Shown here: positions 14,877 to 17,674 of the stretch, piece after piece
How the letters are laid out: each line of letters opens with the position of its first letter
Position numbering within the stretch: the first letter of the stretch is position 1
Assembly (NCBI GenBank): GCA_050942995.1
Contig: JBMNOI010000077.1
Span: forward strand, 1-17,674
DNA from: JBMNOI01 sp050942995
Lineage (GTDB): Bacteria > Chloroflexota > Anaerolineae > UBA1429
Direction of reading: 5' to 3'
Length of the DNA stretch: 17,674 nt
Translations under genes and position numbers: made by a program
The notes under the pieces: generated by a model
Database searches by the model: none
The model's input: only the letters and a program-made list of their open reading frames with translations
What the model was told of the DNA's origin: nothing

Positions 14877-15757
14877 GTCGCCGCCCCTCGATGGTTCACT
14901 TTCTGATGCCTTGCCTCCTGACGGCTCGTGAGCGTGGCCACCAGCTCAGATGTAGTGAGAATCCCCTCGGGTAGATCGAGCCCTCGCCGGCGCAATCCAT
15001 AGGCGATGGCGGCTGCGGCGGGCAGAGCCAGGCCCAGGGCGGCCAGTCGATCGGCGTGGGCGTACAGGTCACGCGGCATGCCCTGCAGGGCGATGCGCCC
15101 GGCCTCCAGGGCGATCACCCGTTGAGCGGCGACCACTTCCTCCATATAGTGGGTGATGATGACCACCGTCAGGCCGTCGTGATGCAGATCGGCCACCAGA
15201 TCCAGCACCTCACGGCGCGAAAGGGGATCGAGATAGGCTGTGGATTCATCCAGCACCAGGCAGGCCGGTCGCATGGCCAGAATGCTGCCGATGGCCAGAC
15301 GAGCCTTTTGCCCGGCCGAGAGGGTGCGCGGGTTGCGCTCGCGCAGGGCGCCCAGGCCGGTCTTTTCCAGCGCCTCATCGACCCGTCGGCGCAATTCGGG
15401 GTGGGGGATGCCCAGGTTCTCCGGGCCAAAGGCGATCTCTTCCTGCACGGTGGCGGCCACGAACTGGTTGTCGGGATTCTGGAACACCATGCCCACTGTG
15501 GCGCGAATGTCGTACAGCGCCTCTGTGCGGCGCGTGTCCAGACCGTTCACCCACACCTCACCTTGTGTGGGGCGCAGCAGGCCGTTGAGACATTTGGCCA
15601 GGGTCGACTTGCCGGAGCCGTTGTGCCCGACGATGGCGACGAGATCACCCCGCTCGATGGTCAGGCTGACGCCACACAGGGCCTGTACGGCGCCCTCCGA
15701 GTCTTCCTCCCCGTAGGTATAGTGCAGATCATTTACACGGATCAGGCTCTCGGCCAT
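14873..15757 (-). CDS. ecfA1: ECF transporter ATPase EcfA1
   Basis: This 294-residue ABC ATPase has Walker A GHNGSGKST (44-52, Lys50), Q-loop Gln93 (FQNPDNQFVAATV, typical of EcfA1), signature LSAGQ (146-150, the third residue Ala instead of Gly), Walker B CLVLDE (166-171, Glu171) and switch His203 (THYMEE). It is the first structural gene of the operon. Start 15757 (MAESLIRVNDLHYTYG) has GGAG seven bases upstream; the frame is open further into the terminator hairpin, which cannot be coding. The substitutions in EcfA1 and EcfA2 fall on the same composite ATP site. Confidence 0.95.
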   Translation of the reverse strand: MAESLIRVNDLHYTYGEEDSEGAVQALCGVSLTIERGDLVAIVGHNGSGKSTLAKCLNGLLRPTQGEVWVNGLDTRRTEALYDIRATVGMVFQNPDNQFVAATVQEEIAFGPENLGIPHPELRRRVDEALEKTGLGALRERNPRTLSAGQKARLAIGSILAMRPACLVLDESTAYLDPLSRREVLDLVADLHHDGLTVVIITHYMEEVVAAQRVIALEAGRIALQGMPRDLYAHADRLAALGLALPAAAAIAYGLRRRGLDLPEGILTTSELVATLTSRQEARHQKVNHRGAAT

Positions 15758-15773
15758 GGTCGACTCCGATAAT

Positions 15774-15808
15774 GAAAAAAACCTCGTGCCGCCGACGCAG
15801 CACGAGGT
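15774..15808 (-). terminator. Intrinsic terminator/attenuator before ecfA1
   Basis: Read on the minus strand, ACCTCGTGC (15808-15800) pairs perfectly with GCACGAGGT (15789-15781) over a 10-nt loop, and a run of seven T follows at once (complement of 15781-15775). It lies only 18 bp upstream of the ecfA1 start and downstream of the -10 box at 15935-15940. No minus-strand gene lies before it whose end it could mark, apart from the short leader frame. It is therefore best read as an attenuator inside the operon leader. On the plus strand there is no T-run. Confidence 0.8.
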
Positions 15809-15915
15809 CAAAGGATCGTGTCCCATCTCTCACGCCGTCTCGGTCGCACAGCGATCCAAGCGAGCAGTTGTTGTTGCACGAACGGATGTTGCAAACGGCC
15901 GCTCGGCGCCCGCAT
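15808..15915 (-). CDS. Possible leader peptide of the ECF/CoA operon (35 codons)
   Basis: ATG at 15915 is preceded by AGGTGA (15926-15921) with a 5-nt gap, and by the -10 box TATAAT (15940-15935). The frame encodes 35 residues with three consecutive Gln codons (CAA, codons 14-16), two Trp (20 and 31) and seven Arg, five of them in RPRRRER (24-30). The TGA stop (15810-15808) shares its last base with the foot of the terminator stem. A ribosome reaching this stop would cover the first arm of the hairpin and could let transcription continue. The peptide matches no leader I know, and coding potential is unproven. A chance frame in the leader is the alternative. Confidence 0.35.
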   Translation of the reverse strand: MRAPSGRLQHPFVQQQLLAWIAVRPRRRERWDTIL

Positions 15916-15934
15916 ACGGGTCACCTGCGGTTCC

Positions 15935-15963
15935 ATTATACGCCCGGAACGTCGAGGCGCAAA
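15935..15963 (-). promoter_or_regulatory. Promoter of the ECF/CoA operon
   Basis: A perfect TATAAT on the minus strand (complement of 15935-15940) has TTTGCG (15963-15958) at a 17-bp spacing, a poor -35 (three matches), so an activator may be needed. Transcription would start near 15928, giving a leader of about 170 nt that carries the small reading frame and the terminator. This lies in the 345-bp gap between the divergent operons (15758-16102). Confidence 0.55.
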
Positions 15964-16026
15964 ATGCAGCTACCAGTACAAGAACAAGAATCGGATGGTT
16001 ATCTCGCGTGTCGTCGGCGTCTGTGA

Positions 16027-16081
16027 TATAGTAAGCGAAAATTCGCATCACTCGACCCGAATGCCGTTATCGGCATCGGGT
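16027..16081 (+). promoter_or_regulatory. Promoter -10 box and leader hairpin before the second dehydrogenase
   Basis: TATAGT at 16027-16032 is a good -10 box; no clear -35 was found at the right distance. About 20 bp later lies a strong imperfect palindrome: ACCCG-A-ATGCCG (16055-16066), loop TTAT, then CGGCAT-CGGGT (16071-16081), eleven pairs with one bulged A. It has no T-run after it and ends nine bases before the AGGAG ribosome site. It may be an operator for a repressor or an RNA hairpin that affects translation or stability. Confidence 0.45.
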
Positions 16082-16102
16082 TGTGACATAAGGAGACGGG
16101 AC

Positions 16103-17107
16103 ATGAAAGCAGCGGTCTTTTACGGACGGAGCGACCTGCGCATCGAGGAGCGAGAGGATCCGCACCCCGAGCCGGGTGAGGTGCTGATTCGGGTGGCAGC
16201 CTGTGGCATCTGCGGCACCGACCGGCATATCTATCATGGCGAGTTCGATACCACACCACCGGTCATTATCGGACATGAATACGCCGGGGAGATAGTGGCC
16301 CTGGGCGAAGGGGTGACCGATCTGGCGGTGGGCGACAGGGTGGCGGTGGATCCCAACATGGCCTGTGGGGTGTGCCGCTCGTGTCGGCGGGGAGAGATCC
16401 ACCTGTGTGAGAACCTCACCGCTCTGGGCGTCGATGTGGACGGCGGATTCGCCGAGCTATGCCGCGTGCCCCGGTCGCAGTGCTATCGGCTCCCCGCCTC
16501 GGTTTCGGCGCCGGAGGGCGCCATGGTCGAGCCGCTGGCCTGCTGTGTGCACGGCATCGATCTGGCCGAGATACAGGCGGGCGACACGGTGGCCGTCATC
16601 GGCGGCGGCGCCATCGGCCAGATGTTGGCCCAGCTTGCGCGGCTGCGGGGCGCGGGGCGGTTGGTGCTGAGCGATCCGCTGGCGGCGCGGCGGGAGATGG
16701 CCCTGTCGCTGGGGGTGGATATCGTCGTCGATCCGATGAACGAGGACCCGCTGGCGCCCGGCGGCGCGCTGGAGGGGGGCGCCGATGTGGTGATCGAGGC
16801 GGTGGGCTCGGTACACACCAACGCTCAGGCGTTGACCTGGGCCGCTCGGGGAGGCACGGTGCTCTGGTTCGGCGTCACGCCTCCCGGCCAGACGGTGGCG
16901 GTCGAGCCGAATCTGCTGTTTCAGAAGGAACTAACCATCCGCGGCGCGTTGGTGAACCCCTACACCCACGCCAGGGCGCTGGCTCTGCTGGGCTCGGGGC
17001 AGGTGCGGGTGGAGCCGCTCATTACCCGTACTATCGGGCTGGATGAGCTACCCGACGTGCTGGACCAGCCGCCGGGGGATGATATTAAAACGGTGGTGGT
17101 ACCCTGA
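16103..17107 (+). CDS. Zinc-dependent alcohol/polyol dehydrogenase (sorbitol dehydrogenase-like)
   Basis: This 334-residue medium-chain dehydrogenase has catalytic zinc ligands Cys37, His58 and Glu59 with Glu143 as the likely fourth. Its structural zinc cysteines are 88, 91, 94 and 102. The Rossmann loop is GGGAIG (167-172), followed by an acidic residue at the end of the second strand (LVLSDPLAARRE), which favours NAD over NADP. It oxidises a secondary alcohol, probably a polyol or sugar-phosphate alcohol; the exact substrate cannot be read. It is related to, but clearly different from, the Tdh-like protein at 3071. Start 16103 has AGGAG at 16091-16095; the open frame upstream passes through promoter sequence. 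It overlaps the next gene by one base (TGATG), so the two are coupled. Confidence 0.88.
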   Translation: MKAAVFYGRSDLRIEEREDPHPEPGEVLIRVAACGICGTDRHIYHGEFDTTPPVIIGHEYAGEIVALGEGVTDLAVGDRVAVDPNMACGVCRSCRRGEIHLCENLTALGVDVDGGFAELCRVPRSQCYRLPASVSAPEGAMVEPLACCVHGIDLAEIQAGDTVAVIGGGAIGQMLAQLARLRGAGRLVLSDPLAARREMALSLGVDIVVDPMNEDPLAPGGALEGGADVVIEAVGSVHTNAQALTWAARGGTVLWFGVTPPGQTVAVEPNLLFQKELTIRGALVNPYTHARALALLGSGQVRVEPLITRTIGLDELPDVLDQPPGDDIKTVVVP

Positions 17108-17674
17108 TGACGCAAACAAAAGCCGTTCTGTTGGATCTGTTCGGCACCGTCATCGCCTATGGCGATGTGGCGGCGGGCACCGAGGCGTCGTGGCGGGGCA
17201 TCTATGGCGTGCTGGCCGATCTGGGCTGTACCGTGCCCTACGACGAGTGGGTGCCATTGTGGGAGCATGGCTTTGCCACACCGCTTGCGGCAAAGGACGA
17301 CATCGCCGAGACGCCGTTCCTGGGCAAGATGCTGCGTTTGTTCCGTGAACTGGGCCTGCCGCAGGACGAGGCGGCGGCGCAAAAGGCGGTGCATCGCTGT
17401 TTGATGGGCTGGGAGCGACACATCGACCTTCCCCAGGACGCCATCCCCACGCTTTGCGCGTTGCGCGAACGCTATCGGGTGGCTCTGGTGTCCAATTTCG
17501 ATCATCCGCCTTATGCGCACGATCTGCTGGCGCGCTACGGGCTGACGGAGCTATTCCACCATATCGTGATCTCGGGCGATATTCGCGTCGACAAGCCCGA
17601 TCCGCGCATTTTCCATCATGCTCTGGATGCCCTCGGATGCGAGCCTTGCGAGGCCGTGTTCGTGGGCGATAGCC
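17107..17674 (+). CDS. HAD-superfamily hydrolase, cut by the window end
   Basis: The first 189 codons of a HAD hydrolase are visible. Motif I is Asp10-Leu-Phe-Gly-Thr14, motif II is the Ser in LVSNFDH, motif III is the Lys in VDKPDPRIF, and motif IV is VGDS at the very edge. A helical cap (about 15-105) sits between motifs I and II, as in class C1 enzymes. The second Asp of the usual DxDGT phosphatase motif is Phe12. Such DxFGT members occur among phosphatase-like and dehalogenase-like proteins, so the activity is open. The start overlaps the dehydrogenase stop (TGATG), so a joint pathway is likely, for example removing phosphate from the dehydrogenase's product or substrate. The gene is truncated only by the window. 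Confidence 0.87.
   Translation, partial: MTQTKAVLLDLFGTVIAYGDVAAGTEASWRGIYGVLADLGCTVPYDEWVPLWEHGFATPLAAKDDIAETPFLGKMLRLFRELGLPQDEAAAQKAVHRCLMGWERHIDLPQDAIPTLCALRERYRVALVSNFDHPPYAHDLLARYGLTELFHHIVISGDIRVDKPDPRIFHHALDALGCEPCEAVFVGDS

Noticed and set aside
15056..15772. Plus-strand frame opposite ecfA1
   Set aside because: It is a shadow of the ATPase gene and lacks a ribosome site or known motif.
15925..15937. TGGAACCGC on the minus strand, the core of a T-box riboswitch
   Set aside because: It overlaps the end of the -10 box and lies about 120 nt before the terminator. A real T-box core sits just before the terminator after a long specifier domain. No specifier stem was found.
15830..16051. 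Minus-strand 73-codon frame with a hydrophobic stretch between the divergent operons
   Set aside because: It runs across the TATAAT box of the ECF/CoA operon, has no good ribosome site, and competes with the better supported 35-codon leader frame.

Overview
The window looks like part of a bacterial chromosome with high G+C, most likely from the Chloroflexota (Anaerolineae or relatives). This rests on protein flavour: the principal sigma factor, the EcfT Ala-Ser-Arg and Ala-Arg-Cys-Tyr-Arg-Gly-Gly boxes, a tungsten aldehyde oxidoreductase and type III pantothenate kinase. It is an inference without a database search. No tRNA, rRNA, insertion sequence, prophage or CRISPR array was seen. Genes are densely packed, with many start/stop overlaps.

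Left part (1-2950): the tail of an unidentified gene (perhaps patatin-like), then a three-gene cassette. The cassette holds a four-cluster ferredoxin-type subunit, a tungsten aldehyde:ferredoxin oxidoreductase (AOR) and a free-standing lipoyl domain. Two 18-bp operator-like sites, exactly 40 bp apart, precede it. A hairpin follows it.

Positions 2957-7525: a promoter, a threonine-3-dehydrogenase-like zinc enzyme and a DUF1537 four-carbon acid-sugar kinase, then a convergent metallo-beta-lactamase-fold hydrolase, then a PdxA2-type dehydrogenase under its own strong promoter. Kinase plus PdxA2 is the known core for degrading D-threonate or D-erythronate type acid sugars to dihydroxyacetone phosphate.

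Positions 7553-9458 (minus strand): a strong terminator, the principal sigma factor gene, and about 610 bp without a gene. That stretch holds two promoter candidates, a possible attenuator, and a striking degenerate tetranucleotide repeat of 190 bp.

Positions 9459-15963 (minus strand): a seven-gene operon, ecfA1-ecfA2-ecfT-S component-coaX-coaBC-P1 hydrolase. It reads as a CoA-precursor uptake and salvage unit: an energy-coupling-factor transporter, pantothenate kinase, phosphopantothenoylcysteine synthetase/decarboxylase, and an Asn-Thr self-processing hydrolase of the family that includes the pantetheine hydrolase ThnT. Its leader carries a possible 35-codon upstream reading frame whose stop codon touches a textbook terminator hairpin, which suggests attenuation control.

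Right end (16027-17674): a divergent pair, a second zinc-dependent polyol/alcohol dehydrogenase and a HAD hydrolase that runs off the edge.

The items I find most interesting are the P1 hydrolase inside a CoA operon, the attenuator-like leader of that operon, the tetranucleotide repeat upstream of the sigma factor gene, and the paired operator sites before the AOR cassette.
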